From Vibrio sp. 10N.286.49.B3 (GTDB lineage: Bacteria > Pseudomonadota > Gammaproteobacteria > Enterobacterales > Vibrionaceae), in contig NZ_MCUV01000016.1 in NCBI RefSeq assembly GCF_002873395.1, forward strand, positions 1 through 61,580: a stretch of DNA of 61,580 bases. The letters are read 5' to 3'. Below are positions 43,533 to 52,237 of this stretch, piece by piece; the first letter of the stretch is position 1; each line of letters opens with the position of its first letter. The notes under the pieces are model-generated. The model ran no database searches. It was not told the origin of the DNA and saw only the letters and a list, made by a program, of their open reading frames with translations. A program made the translations under genes and the position numbers.

Positions 43533-45977
43533 TTATGCTTTCTTAACTGCTTTAATTTGAACAAGATTCGTATGTTGAGGGTTACCCTTCGCCAATGGAC
43601 TTGGGCGCTGAGTTGTCAAAACATTGATCGAACCGGCATGATCCACTTTTTGCCCATCTGGCGAATACCAGGCACCTTCACCTAATGCAACCACTCGCGG
43701 CAGAATACGTGGTGTCACTTTCGCTGAGATGCGCACTTCACCGCGATCATTAAAGATACTCACCATATCGCCATTTTCGATACCACGCTCTTGGGCATCG
43801 ATAGGGTTAATCCATAACTCTTGGCGAGCTGCTGCTTTGATTTCAGCAACATTACCGTAGGTTGAGTGGCAACGAGCTTTAAAGTGAAAGCCAGTGAGTT
43901 GAAGTGGGTATTTTTCCGCTAAAGGATCGTTATGACCTTCAAACGAATCAACATAGATTGGTAATGGGTGAATGACCTCATCCGCTTTCAACTGCCAAGT
44001 ATTTGCAATATCAGCCAGTTGTTCAGAATAGATCTCAATTTTACCACTTGGTGTATTGAGTGGATTTGCTTCTGGGTCATTGCGGAAATCTTCATAGGCG
44101 ATGTAGTGATGATCGTATTGGCGCTTGTAAATACCAATCTCTTTCATCTCTTCAAACGTTGGCAGAGATGGATCATTCTTGCGAGTTTCTGCATATAGGT
44201 GCTCAACCCACTCTTCCTGAGTTCGACCTTCCGTGAACGCTTCTTCAACCCCCATACGTTTGGCAAGCTGAGTACACATTTCATAAATACTCTTAGCTTC
44301 AAACTGAGGCTCAATCGCTTTTTGCGCATAGATAAAGTAAGGCGCATTGGCAGCTTTACCATCCATACACCAATCGTCCTGCTCTGAGGTAGTAAGATCT
44401 GGCAGGATAATATCAGCATATTTAGCCGATGAAGTCATATGGTTATCGATCACCACAATCATCTCACACGCTTTATCATCTTGAAGAATATCGTGTGTGC
44501 GGTTGATGTCTGAGTGCTGGTTAATCAGGCAGTTACCCGCATAGTTCCAAATCATTTTGATCGGGTTATTAAGACGCTCAACACCGCGTACACCATCGGT
44601 AATATCCGTCATTTCATCATGGCGATAAATCGCATCAGTCCACATAAACATGGAAATTGACGCTTTAATTGGGTTTGGTACTTGTGGGAAACGAACAAAT
44701 GGAATGTTAATGTCACTTTCACGTGCGCCAGTAGAGCCACCTGATACACCCACAGAGCCGGTAAGTAATGACAGCATCGCAATGGAACGACAAGCTAACT
44801 CGCCATTTGCTGTGCGCTGTAAACCCCAACCTTGGTGGATAGCACAAGGTTTATTGGTTCCCATTTCACGAGCCAATTTAACGATAGTATCAACGGGAAT
44901 GCCGGTAATCTTGGCAGCCCACTGCGGCGTTTTCTCGATACCATCTTTATCATGACCTAGGATATAAGACTTATAATCACTATTTTTCGGTGCTGATGCA
45001 GGAAGGGTTTTCTCATCATAACCTACGCAGTATTTATCCAGGAACGGCTGATCAACAAGATCTTCGGTGATCATGACATAAGCTAAACCAGCAACCAGCG
45101 CGGCATCAGTAGAAGGGCGAATTGGGATCCATTGATCTTCTCGACCACCAGCCGTATCGGTATAGCGAGGGTCGATAATTATCGTTTTGGCATTAGAACG
45201 ATTCTTACTCTCAACATAGTGATGAATTAAACCACCACCCGACATACGCGTTTCTGCAGGGTTATTACCGAATTGGATATTAAGCTTAGTATTTTCTAGA
45301 TCTGAAAATGAGTTGTTGTTTGCCCAACCACCGTAGGTATAGCTCAAACCTTTAGCAATTTGTGCTGTCGAGTAGTCACCATAATGATTTAAGTAACCGC
45401 CCGATAGGTTCATCAAACGAGCAAGTAAGGTGGTTGCCGGTGGCCATGAACGTGTCACTGTGCCACCTAAAGTGCCGGTACCATAATTAAGATAAATAGA
45501 GTCATTACCGTAATCTTTGATCAAGCGTTGCATGGTTCCAGCCAGTTCATCGTACGCTTCTTCCCAACTAATGCGCTTAAACTTGCCCTCGCCACGTTGA
45601 CCAATACGCTTCATTGGGTACTTTAAACGATCTGGGTTATACACACGACGACGCATAGAACGACCACGTAAACAAGCACGTACTTGAGTGTTTTTACCGT
45701 ACTCATCAATACCGGTGTTATCGGTTTCAACGTATTTAATTTCACCATCTTGAACATGCATTCGCAATGGGCAACGAGAGCCACAGTTTACTGTACATGC
45801 ACTCCATACCACTTTTTCATCCGACGGAGAAGCCTCTGCTGCTGATGCTGGTTTGGATGTAAATGGAAGCGTGATTCCACTCGCAATAGCTGCAGCGCCA
45901 CCCACTGCCGATGAAGCCTTAATAAAGCCACGGCGGGTAACGTTCATTATTCCTGACTTGCTGGTACTTTTTGTCAT
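43533..45977 (-). CDS. dmsA: dimethyl sulfoxide reductase catalytic subunit DmsA
   Basis: Molybdopterin enzyme that reduces DMSO, TMAO and related oxides in anaerobic respiration. From ATG 45977 it is 814 aa: a Tat signal (NVTRRGFIKASSAVGG), an N-terminal Fe-S motif (CTVNCGSRCPLRMHVQDG and ACLRGRS), the Mo-ligand region YGTGTLGGTVTRSWPPATT with Ser as in E. coli DmsA, and FGNNPAETRMSGGG, NYAGNCLINQHSDINRTHDIL and GEGAWYSPD. Similarity to E. coli DmsA is high along the whole length. An upstream ATG/GTG run (MVAMVIKRHLI) is unlikely to be the start. First gene of dmsABC. Confidence 0.95.
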   Translation of the reverse strand: MTKSTSKSGIMNVTRRGFIKASSAVGGAAAIASGITLPFTSKPASAAEASPSDEKVVWSACTVNCGSRCPLRMHVQDGEIKYVETDNTGIDEYGKNTQVRACLRGRSMRRRVYNPDRLKYPMKRIGQRGEGKFKRISWEEAYDELAGTMQRLIKDYGNDSIYLNYGTGTLGGTVTRSWPPATTLLARLMNLSGGYLNHYGDYSTAQIAKGLSYTYGGWANNNSFSDLENTKLNIQFGNNPAETRMSGGGLIHHYVESKNRSNAKTIIIDPRYTDTAGGREDQWIPIRPSTDAALVAGLAYVMITEDLVDQPFLDKYCVGYDEKTLPASAPKNSDYKSYILGHDKDGIEKTPQWAAKITGIPVDTIVKLAREMGTNKPCAIHQGWGLQRTANGELACRSIAMLSLLTGSVGVSGGSTGARESDINIPFVRFPQVPNPIKASISMFMWTDAIYRHDEMTDITDGVRGVERLNNPIKMIWNYAGNCLINQHSDINRTHDILQDDKACEMIVVIDNHMTSSAKYADIILPDLTTSEQDDWCMDGKAANAPYFIYAQKAIEPQFEAKSIYEMCTQLAKRMGVEEAFTEGRTQEEWVEHLYAETRKNDPSLPTFEEMKEIGIYKRQYDHHYIAYEDFRNDPEANPLNTPSGKIEIYSEQLADIANTWQLKADEVIHPLPIYVDSFEGHNDPLAEKYPLQLTGFHFKARCHSTYGNVAEIKAAARQELWINPIDAQERGIENGDMVSIFNDRGEVRISAKVTPRILPRVVALGEGAWYSPDGQKVDHAGSINVLTTQRPSPLAKGNPQHTNLVQIKAVKKA

Positions 45978-46054
45978 TATAAGATGCCTTTTTATAACCA
46001 TTGCTACCACTTTATAGTTATATGGATGAATGACATCTACACTTCGTCGTTCTA

Positions 46055-46068
46055 TTGATAGAAATCAA
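46055..46068. promoter_or_regulatory. FNR-type binding site
   Basis: TTGATAGAAATCAA is a perfect TTGAT-N4-ATCAA palindrome midway between the divergent dmsA and dmsD genes. It matches the FNR consensus and fits anaerobic induction of DMSO respiration. The distance to each transcription start could not be fixed because the -10 elements are not clear. Confidence 0.85.
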
Positions 46069-46172
46069 ATTCAGGTTAAAAATAATTTTATCAGTTATAT
46101 TTACATATTTATTTGCTCTAACTGTGTGGTATATAAACAGGCTCACTTTGATATTTAAACATTGGATTAAGA

Positions 46173-46742
46173 ATGATTATCGATACGGTTAAAATACTCG
46201 GTTCATTATTTTACAACAAACATAAGAAAGATGAGTTACAAGCATTAACCCTTGCTTTAATCGATATTAATGCCCTAAGTGAATACTGCATAAAAAGCCT
46301 TTATTTACAAACAGATGAATTAATAGAATCCAGTTTCTTAACTCTATTTGAAGGTGATGGTCAGATGCCAGCTCCACCTTGGGGTTCGGTATATTTAGAT
46401 AAAGAAAAGGTCATCTTTGGCACTTCTACAATTGAATACCGACTTTTTTTATCTCAACATGATATTGAGTTAGATACTGGACTGAGAGAGCCTGAAGATC
46501 AATTTGGATTAATGTTATTTGCATACGCTCAACTACTGTCAGAAAATAAACAAAGCGCAGCCAAAGACTTAATGGAATATCATTTTCTTCCTTGGGGGAT
46601 TGTATACCTTGAAAGATTACATACTCAAACTGACAACCTCTACTTCCAAGCGCTTGCACATGATGTAAAAATCTGGCTATTACAACTAGCGAAAAACCAG
46701 CAATATACAATTCAACCACGCAAAATTCACAGCCATGAGTGA
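46173..46742 (+). CDS. dmsD: DMSO reductase maturation chaperone, TorD/DmsD family
   Basis: 189-aa all-helical cytoplasmic chaperone. The family binds the Tat signal of molybdoenzymes and helps cofactor loading before export. Diagnostic stretches are PPWGSVYLDKE near residue 68, REPEDQFGLMLFAYAQLL near 101 and EYHFLPWGIVYLERL near 136. The position beside dmsABC makes DmsA the likely client. It overlaps napF by 8 nt. The symbol is by family and context. Confidence 0.82.
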   Translation: MIIDTVKILGSLFYNKHKKDELQALTLALIDINALSEYCIKSLYLQTDELIESSFLTLFEGDGQMPAPPWGSVYLDKEKVIFGTSTIEYRLFLSQHDIELDTGLREPEDQFGLMLFAYAQLLSENKQSAAKDLMEYHFLPWGIVYLERLHTQTDNLYFQALAHDVKIWLLQLAKNQQYTIQPRKIHSHE

Positions 46743-47247
46743 GATCGTTGATCCGCAGCGTCGAGGTTTTTTAACTCGCTTCTCAAAGCCTGTCTCTGCT
46801 ATTCGTCAGGCTCCAGAAGTGACGCCAAGAGAACAGCCTCGACCTCCTTGCGCTGTCGATGAAGCTCTTTTTACGCGCTTATGCGATGGATGTGGTCTTT
46901 GTCAATCTGCCTGCCCTAATGGTGTCATCGAAATCCAAGATGGGCTGGCAAAAATTAACCTCGACTACAATGAATGCAGTCTATGTAAACAATGTGTTGT
47001 CGCCTGCAACGCCGATGCTTTGCATGACTCTATCAACATCGCGATTGACCTACAGCCCACATTTTCTCAAGCCTGTAATAACTATCTACAAATCGAATGC
47101 AATCAATGCCAACAGCTGTGCCCACAAGCGGCAATTTTAGTGGAAGAGGATGAATTACCTAGTCTAGATAAAGCCAAGTGTACGGGTTGCGGTCAGTGCT
47201 GCAGTCACTGCTATATCGGGGTTATTACCATGCAGTTTGTGCCATAG
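46735..47247 (+). CDS. napF: ferredoxin-type protein NapF
   Basis: 170-aa cytoplasmic iron-sulfur protein. The N-terminus has RRGFLTRF. Four Cys groups follow: CDGCGLCQSACPNG near residue 50, CSLCKQCVVACNADAL near 82, IECNQCQQLCPQAA near 121, and CTGCGQCCSHCYIG near 148. In other bacteria napF belongs to the periplasmic nitrate reductase operon, where it acts in NapA maturation. Here it is translationally overlapped with dmsD next to DMSO reductase genes, and no nap genes are in the window. Confidence 0.88.
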   Translation: MSEIVDPQRRGFLTRFSKPVSAIRQAPEVTPREQPRPPCAVDEALFTRLCDGCGLCQSACPNGVIEIQDGLAKINLDYNECSLCKQCVVACNADALHDSINIAIDLQPTFSQACNNYLQIECNQCQQLCPQAAILVEEDELPSLDKAKCTGCGQCCSHCYIGVITMQFVP

Positions 47248-47288
47248 ATTCAATTTAGCCCGAGCATAACAACTCATCGTCTACACCT

Positions 47289-47735
47289 CTATTTACTTGC
47301 CTTATGCTGCCTTAACACGACCAGTAGGTGCCGATACTCTTGCTCACTACAACTGTCTCTCCAAATAATAAAACGTTGTTTGTTCTCACATTGAATGACA
47401 ACTGCCCAACGATAAAAAGCAAGAAACAGTGAATGTATGCGATAACGCTGCTGTTGATACTCAAGCCATTGCTGGGTTTTAAATGTCACTTTTCCATGCA
47501 AAGGTTCAGCAAAAAATACCGCTTCTAGTGGTAGTTTATCGACGATTAGCCACTGAGATAAAAGCAATAGCAATAAAATAGATGGCAGGAGTGGGATCGA
47601 TGACAAGGTGATAGCCCATAGACTGAAGATAAGCGTAACCACGCTGAGCCTATGGGATAGTATCGATTGATGTAAATTAAGGTTAGCGTACCTTACTAAG
47701 GTTGTGTGCAACGATTTTATCCACAATAGATGCAT
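47289..47735 (-). CDS. ygfX: YgfX-family membrane protein
   Basis: Inner-membrane protein with two adjacent hydrophobic segments near the N-terminus ([19 protein letters not shown] and [13 protein letters not shown]) and a soluble C-terminus with [10 protein letters not shown] and [17 protein letters not shown]. coli YgfX is a partner of SdhE and has been linked to a toxin-like effect on division. The start is uncertain: ATG 47735, TTG 47711 and an ATG at 47795 are all in frame, and all overlap sdhE. ATG 47735 is used here. Confidence 0.7.
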   Translation of the reverse strand: MHLLWIKSLHTTLVRYANLNLHQSILSHRLSVVTLIFSLWAITLSSIPLLPSILLLLLLSQWLIVDKLPLEAVFFAEPLHGKVTFKTQQWLEYQQQRYRIHSLFLAFYRWAVVIQCENKQRFIIWRDSCSEQEYRHLLVVLRQHKASK

Positions 47736-47943
47736 GCCCAAGGTTGTCACTACGACCGTGCCCCATGACCCAAGTAAATAAATCAGGATCATCACACTCT
47801 AGCAACGAAACAAAGTCACGCTGTTCGTTTTCTTGCAGCCTATCAAAGCATTCATCAAAAAATGGCATGATGACCACATCCAACTCTAGCATTCCTCGAC
47901 GACAACCCCATTTGATTCGTGCTCTTTGCTCTGTACTATACAT
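47683..47943 (-). CDS. sdhE: FAD assembly factor SdhE
   Basis: 86-aa factor that helps attach FAD covalently to succinate dehydrogenase and fumarate reductase flavoproteins. The conserved RGMLELD motif ([15 protein letters not shown]) is near residue 16. It is followed by an overlapping ygfX and is divergent from ygfZ, the same arrangement as in E. coli. Confidence 0.94.
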   Translation of the reverse strand: MYSTEQRARIKWGCRRGMLELDVVIMPFFDECFDRLQENEQRDFVSLLECDDPDLFTWVMGHGRSDNLGHASIVDKIVAHNLSKVR

Positions 47944-48094
47944 AGGTGCCCCTCACCATAGACTTATCTTACTTGCAGTGTAACAAGCCTCGTCATATTC
48001 AACTACTATCGTTGTCACACTCCTATTCAAGCTGGCAAAAAAAAATAATAGGATTAACATATCAATAATACCCATTGAACTAGGTAATAAAAAT

Positions 48095-49066
48095 ATGGAT
48101 TGGCACAAAGACTTTACACCGCTTTCTCTTGCTCAACACGATAAACTACCCGCTCTCGTTATTAGCCATTTAACAGACTGGGGTATTATCACACTTGTTG
48201 GTGATGACAAAAAATCTTACCTACAAGGTCAAGTCACCTGTGATGTCGTAGCACTAAAGCCCGATCAATCAACACTTGGTGCTCACTGTGATGCAAAAGG
48301 AAAAGTATGGAGCATCTTCCGACTATTTAACCACAACCAAGGTTATGCGCTCCTACAGCCTAAGTCTGCTATCGATATTGAATTGAATGAAATTAAAAAA
48401 TACGCTGTTTTCTCAAAAGTAGATATCGCTCAAGGTGATGAGACTGTTTTAGGTCTTATCGGCAGTGATGCTGAGCAATTTATCGATTCGTTAAGCCCTG
48501 AGCGTGGTGACGTAAGAGTGATTGATGGTGGAACCGCTGTAAAAGTCTCACCACTTCGCTGGGCGTTAATTTTAACCCCTGCTGCAGCAAAGTCGCTGGT
48601 TACAACAATCACAGCAACCAAAGCCACTGAATCTGTTTGGCACTATTTAGATATCCTTGATGCCCTACCAAACGTAACCAGTGATGAGCAAAATGAACAC
48701 ATCCCTCAAGCGCTAAACCTACAAGCTTTAGGTGGCATTAGCTTTAATAAGGGCTGCTACACCGGTCAAGAAACGGTTGCTCGAGCAAAATACCGCGGCA
48801 CAAACAAAAGACAACTATGCATTGTCACTGGTGATACTCAACAGCCACTTGTTATGGGCGAGGAAGTTCAACTAGAACGTTCTGTTGGAGAAAACTGGCG
48901 CAGCACGGGTAAGCTAATGAATCACTTCCAATTTAGTGATCAGCGAGCCATTGGTCTTATTGTTCTTCCTAACACGCTAGAAAATGACACCGAGTTACGC
49001 TTAACGGCACAGCCAGAAACTCGTTGGACAATCATGCCGTTGCCTTACACATTAGATGCAGAATAA
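48095..49066 (+). CDS. ygfZ: folate-binding iron-sulfur cluster repair protein YgfZ
   Basis: Folate-dependent protein of the glycine-cleavage T-protein fold, needed for some Fe-S enzymes and tRNA thiolation by MiaB. 323 aa. The signature KGCYTGQETVARAKYRG with its key Cys lies near residue 227. FLQGQVTCDV is represented by YLQGQVTCDV near 44. About 50 nt of AT-rich sequence with AATAATACCCATT precedes the start, and the ribosome site is weak. Confidence 0.95.
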   Translation: MDWHKDFTPLSLAQHDKLPALVISHLTDWGIITLVGDDKKSYLQGQVTCDVVALKPDQSTLGAHCDAKGKVWSIFRLFNHNQGYALLQPKSAIDIELNEIKKYAVFSKVDIAQGDETVLGLIGSDAEQFIDSLSPERGDVRVIDGGTAVKVSPLRWALILTPAAAKSLVTTITATKATESVWHYLDILDALPNVTSDEQNEHIPQALNLQALGGISFNKGCYTGQETVARAKYRGTNKRQLCIVTGDTQQPLVMGEEVQLERSVGENWRSTGKLMNHFQFSDQRAIGLIVLPNTLENDTELRLTAQPETRWTIMPLPYTLDAE

Positions 49067-49129
49067 CAATTAATTATCTTGATTTATCAGTCATTAAAAA
49101 AGCATAAATACTCAAGAGTAATTTTTTAG

Positions 49130-49139
49130 TCTATACTTT
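49130..49139 (+). promoter_or_regulatory. sigma-S-like -10 element
   Basis: TCTATACTT matches the extended -10 favoured by RpoS (KCTATACTT). No good -35 hexamer lies at the usual distance, which RpoS promoters tolerate. Transcription would start near 49144. Confidence 0.4.
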
Positions 49140-49218
49140 CTATATGTATATAAAACTTCCCCCTAGACAGTTCACTGTCTGCAAGACTATTCGCCCACTT
49201 GATTGTGGGCATTTTTTT
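49140..49218 (+). ncRNA. candidate small RNA downstream of ygfZ
   Basis: A predicted transcript of about 75 nt has a single-stranded AAAACTTCCCCCTAG segment (49152-49166), a hairpin AGACAG-TTCA-CTGTCT (49165-49180), a short linker, and a GCCCAC-TTGATT-GTGGGC terminator (49193-49210) with seven T at 49212-49218. This is the typical layout of an Hfq-dependent sRNA. I do not recognise it as a named RNA. It could instead be the 3' end of the ygfZ mRNA. Confidence 0.4.
49193..49218 (+). terminator. Rho-independent terminator after ygfZ / candidate sRNA
   Basis: GCCCAC-TTGATT-GTGGGC followed by ATTTTTTT on the plus strand. It lies about 125 nt after the ygfZ stop. Confidence 0.88.
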
Positions 49219-49501
49219 GCCTGATTTTTACACAAAAAATACACAAGATGACAGCGAACCTACTATTCTAGACATCATAATGCACGGCTTGAACAATAAA
49301 GCAGCGATTCAGCTTTTTAAATTGTCGTGATTATGGGGTGATGCTCACACATAAAAATCAATTTACTAATTAAAGTGCAAACTCCAGCACAAATCGCCAA
49401 CAAAAGAACACTCCAGTGCATTTAACTCTAATAGTGTCACACTAATTTCATCAAAAATTTCTTATAATTTGCAGCGCTAGGTAATAATAAGGACAACCAA
49501 A

Positions 49502-49708
49502 ATGAGACTATTTAAACGCTATACTCCAGGGATGATAGCAAAACACACTAGCCGTCTTTTTAAAGGTAGAATCTACATTTATGGCGTGGGAAAATTTGAG
49601 TTCGATCATGGCAAGCTAATTCTTCCAGAACGCGCTGAAAAACGTCACTTTAAAACGGTCAATGAAATCAACCAAGAAGTAATGAGACTACGTTGTGCTT
49701 ATGCATAA
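49502..49708 (+). CDS. uncharacterised 68-aa basic protein
   Basis: I do not recognise the family. AAGGACAACCAAA precedes the ATG and a TATAAT lies 34 nt upstream, so it is probably expressed. The protein is basic (FKRYTPGMIAKHTSRLFKGR at the N-terminus), with a short beta-rich centre (RIYIYGVGKFEFDHGKLILP) and a helical end (TVNEINQEVMRLRCAYA). There is no signal peptide, membrane segment or cysteine pair. The GKFEFDHGKLILP turn looks like a small beta-hairpin. It stands alone between the candidate sRNA and convergent ubiI. Confidence 0.75.
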   Translation: MRLFKRYTPGMIAKHTSRLFKGRIYIYGVGKFEFDHGKLILPERAEKRHFKTVNEINQEVMRLRCAYA

Positions 49709-49760
49709 TGAGTTGAGGCGATTAGATCTCAAATAAAAAATAAACATGGCTTAAAAAATA

Positions 49761-49789
49761 AAAAGGGTTGGCATTTATGCCAGCCCTTT
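49761..49789 (-). terminator. ubiI terminator
   Basis: Minus strand: AAAGGGCTGGCA-TAAA-TGCCAACCCTTTTTATTTTTT, a 9-bp G/C-rich stem with one G-U pair and a strong T run. It may also end the 68-codon gene on the plus strand. Confidence 0.88.
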
Positions 49790-49795
49790 CGCTTA

Positions 49796-51013
49796 TCAGT
49801 GAACCGTTTTTTTTGCTAGATCCGGTAAGTTACCTTTTAAACCCAGTGCCCGTTTCATGATTTCATCTTTTGCCCCAGGTAGCTGACCAACCAGTTTCAT
49901 ACCCAATCCACGTATCAGTTTTTTGGCAGGATTTTGACCTTCGAATAGATCTTTAAAGCCTTGCATTGAAGCTATCATTTTCGCGGCTTCTGCTTTTCTC
50001 CAACGCTCATAACTACGTAAATTTCGTCGAGTTCCAATATCTTCACCTCGCTTCCACAACTTAAGTAACTCTTGCGCTAAACTCGCGGCATCAAGCAAAC
50101 CTAAATTTACCCCTTGTCCTGCAAGAGGGTGAATAGTATGCGCAGCATCACCAACCAGTGCGACTCTATCTAATACAAAATCTCGTGCATAACGCATCTT
50201 TAAAGGGAAAGCGAAACGTTCACCAACGACTTCACACAGCCCAAGCTTGGCATCAAACTCTGTAGTCAGTGCTTTATTGAAACTACTGTTATCGATTGAT
50301 ATTAACTGCTGCGCTCGACCTGGGTCCGTTGACCAAACTATTGAACTCATGTGCTCATTAGACATAGGTAAGAAAGCTAATGGACCTTGAGGGGTAAAAA
50401 CCTGCCTTGCTACAGACTCGTGAGGAAACTCTGTTTTAATATTTGCAACGATCGCACTATGCCCGTAATCCCAATGCGTTAAAGGAATCGCTTGCTGCTG
50501 GCGAACCCAAGAGTTAGCACCATCAGCACCCACCACTAATTTTGCGGTTAAGGCTTGCCCATTATCGAGTGTTAACCACGCTTCCTGCTCCCCGATAGCA
50601 AGGGAGCTGCACATTGCTGGCATATATAACGTAACATTATCCTGCTGCTTCACTTGATCAAGTAAAGCTAACTGAATAACACGATTTTCAATAATATGAC
50701 CTAAATTAGGCTGAGCCAGGTTGTTCGCTTTAAACTCAATACGAGCAAAGCTGTCTCGCTCCCATACTTCCATAGCTTGGTATGGAGCACTACGACGAGA
50801 AGTAATTCCTTCCCATACCCCTAAATTACGTAGAATAATTTCACTGGAACGACTTAAAGCAGAGACACGAACGTCAGGTAAAGCCTGTAGCTCTACCTCC
50901 GGCATTGTTCCTTCAACAACAGCAATGCGTAAATGGCTATCTTTTAAAGCGGCTGCTAAAGCTAGCCCAACCATTCCACCACCTACAATTGCAATATCCA
51001 CACTCTGCATCAT
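49796..51013 (-). CDS. ubiI: 2-octaprenylphenol hydroxylase UbiI
   Basis: FAD monooxygenase for C5 hydroxylation in ubiquinone synthesis (formerly VisC). 405 aa. Dinucleotide loop DIAIVGGGMVGLALAAAL at the N-terminus, DVRVSALSRSSEIILRNLGVW near residue 47, GADGANSWVR near 161, and the FAD-ribityl motif RVALVGDAAHTIHPLAGQGVNLGLLDA near 284. It is last in ygfB-ubiH-ubiI, 18 nt after ubiH. Confidence 0.93.
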   Translation of the reverse strand: MMQSVDIAIVGGGMVGLALAAALKDSHLRIAVVEGTMPEVELQALPDVRVSALSRSSEIILRNLGVWEGITSRRSAPYQAMEVWERDSFARIEFKANNLAQPNLGHIIENRVIQLALLDQVKQQDNVTLYMPAMCSSLAIGEQEAWLTLDNGQALTAKLVVGADGANSWVRQQQAIPLTHWDYGHSAIVANIKTEFPHESVARQVFTPQGPLAFLPMSNEHMSSIVWSTDPGRAQQLISIDNSSFNKALTTEFDAKLGLCEVVGERFAFPLKMRYARDFVLDRVALVGDAAHTIHPLAGQGVNLGLLDAASLAQELLKLWKRGEDIGTRRNLRSYERWRKAEAAKMIASMQGFKDLFEGQNPAKKLIRGLGMKLVGQLPGAKDEIMKRALGLKGNLPDLAKKTVH

Positions 51014-51031
51014 GATCTATCTTCTAACCTA

Positions 51032-52210
51032 TTATCGTTTAACTAAGCCTAATGTACGGCGTAGTAAAGGGGATTTAATTAACGCAAAATTATCCATTGC
51101 GATTAACCCTAAATTTCGACCTATTTGCAGTGCTGGTAGACGATTAGAGAACAGATGCACTAATTGAGATGTGAGTGCTATTGTTTCCGTTCGATCTTGC
51201 TGTCGACGTTGACTAAAGCGCATTAGATTTGCATATTCCCCAGCATCATGCGGTGATTTAACAATCTCTGCAGCCAAAGAGGCTACATCTCGAATACCTA
51301 AATTAAACCCCTGACCAGCTATAGGGTGTAAAGCTTGCGCAGCATTGCCAACCACAGCAAATCGGTGAGAGATATTTTGTTTTCTATAACGTAAAACTAA
51401 AGGGTAACTTGCTCGCTCCCCCACCTTAGTAAAGGCACCTAAACGCCAGCCAAATTCTTGCTGTAAACGAGCGATAAATTGATCATCATTTAAGTTAACA
51501 ATGCCTTCTGCATCACTTACTGAAGTACACCAAACTAAAGAAAGGCGCTGATCACTCATCGGCAATAAAGCAATCGGACCATGATGGGTAAAGCGTTCAA
51601 ATGCTCGACCTTGATGACTCTCATTGGTTGTCACATTAGCAATAATTGCGACTTGCTCAAAGTCATGCGCTGTTGCATCTAAACCAAGTTGCTGACAACA
51701 CGTTGAATTGGCGCCATCTGCAGAAACAAGTAACTTACCTTGTAATGCTTTTCCACTTGATAAGCGAACAACGACATTATCTTGCGTGCGCGTTACCTCT
51801 GCTACTGACTCGGGACACAACAAATCAATTTGTTTTATTGATTGAATTTTCGTTTGGTATATTTGACCAATATCAGCTAATTCAACCACATAACCAAGTG
51901 CTGAGCCCCCTTCATCTTCAGCGTTAATATTGACCATCCCCATATGAGAACGGTCTGAAACATGAATGTTATTAATCGCTGTCGCAACAGGCGCTATCGC
52001 TTGCCATAAACCAAGATTTTGTAAAATTAGTACCGTACTATAAGATAAAGCAATCGAGCGAGAGTCAAAACCAGGATGAGAAAGACTCTCCATTTGATAT
52101 GACTCAACAATGGCAATAGAAAGCGACTCATTACTTAACTTATGCAAAGCTAAAGCAAGCGTTGAGCCGGCCATCGCTCCACCAACAATGACTACATCAT
52201 ATTGGTTCAT
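51032..52210 (-). CDS. ubiH: 2-octaprenyl-6-methoxyphenyl hydroxylase UbiH
   Basis: FAD monooxygenase for C1 hydroxylation in ubiquinone synthesis. 392 aa: YDVVIVGGAMAGSTLALAL at the N-terminus, the FDSRSIALSYSTVLILQNLGLW family motif near residue 49, SADGANSTCCQQLG near 160, and VVGNAAQALHPIAGQGFNLGIRDVASL near 285. The Asn in GNAAQ (Asp in UbiI) marks UbiH. It lies 27 nt downstream of ygfB. In E. coli pepP sits between these two genes, but none is present here. Confidence 0.93.
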   Translation of the reverse strand: MNQYDVVIVGGAMAGSTLALALHKLSNESLSIAIVESYQMESLSHPGFDSRSIALSYSTVLILQNLGLWQAIAPVATAINNIHVSDRSHMGMVNINAEDEGGSALGYVVELADIGQIYQTKIQSIKQIDLLCPESVAEVTRTQDNVVVRLSSGKALQGKLLVSADGANSTCCQQLGLDATAHDFEQVAIIANVTTNESHQGRAFERFTHHGPIALLPMSDQRLSLVWCTSVSDAEGIVNLNDDQFIARLQQEFGWRLGAFTKVGERASYPLVLRYRKQNISHRFAVVGNAAQALHPIAGQGFNLGIRDVASLAAEIVKSPHDAGEYANLMRFSQRRQQDRTETIALTSQLVHLFSNRLPALQIGRNLGLIAMDNFALIKSPLLRRTLGLVKR

Positions 52211-52237
52211 ATTTTATCTCATCGTATTAAGCATAGA

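Larger units (their letters stand above)
49067..49501. other. 435-nt intergenic region with a structured transcript candidate
   Basis: The first half holds a sigma-S-like -10 element, two hairpins and a T run (see 49130-49218). The second half (49219-49501) has small hairpins at 49375-49390 (GTGC...GCAC) and 49409-49418 (CACTCCAGTG) that share an ACTCCAG core. A TATAAT at 49463-49468 and an AAGGA ribosome site serve the 68-codon gene. Nothing else was recognised. Confidence 0.6.

Noticed and set aside
46011..46172. Defined -10/-35 pairs for dmsA and dmsD around the FNR site
   Set aside because: Several TATAAC/TTATAT-like sequences exist, but none sits at the usual distance from the FNR palindrome, so I report only the binding site.
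48050..48094. AATAATACCCATTGAAC... before ygfZ as a copy of the palindromic element at 15817
   Set aside because: Only the first few bases resemble that element and no opposing arm is present.
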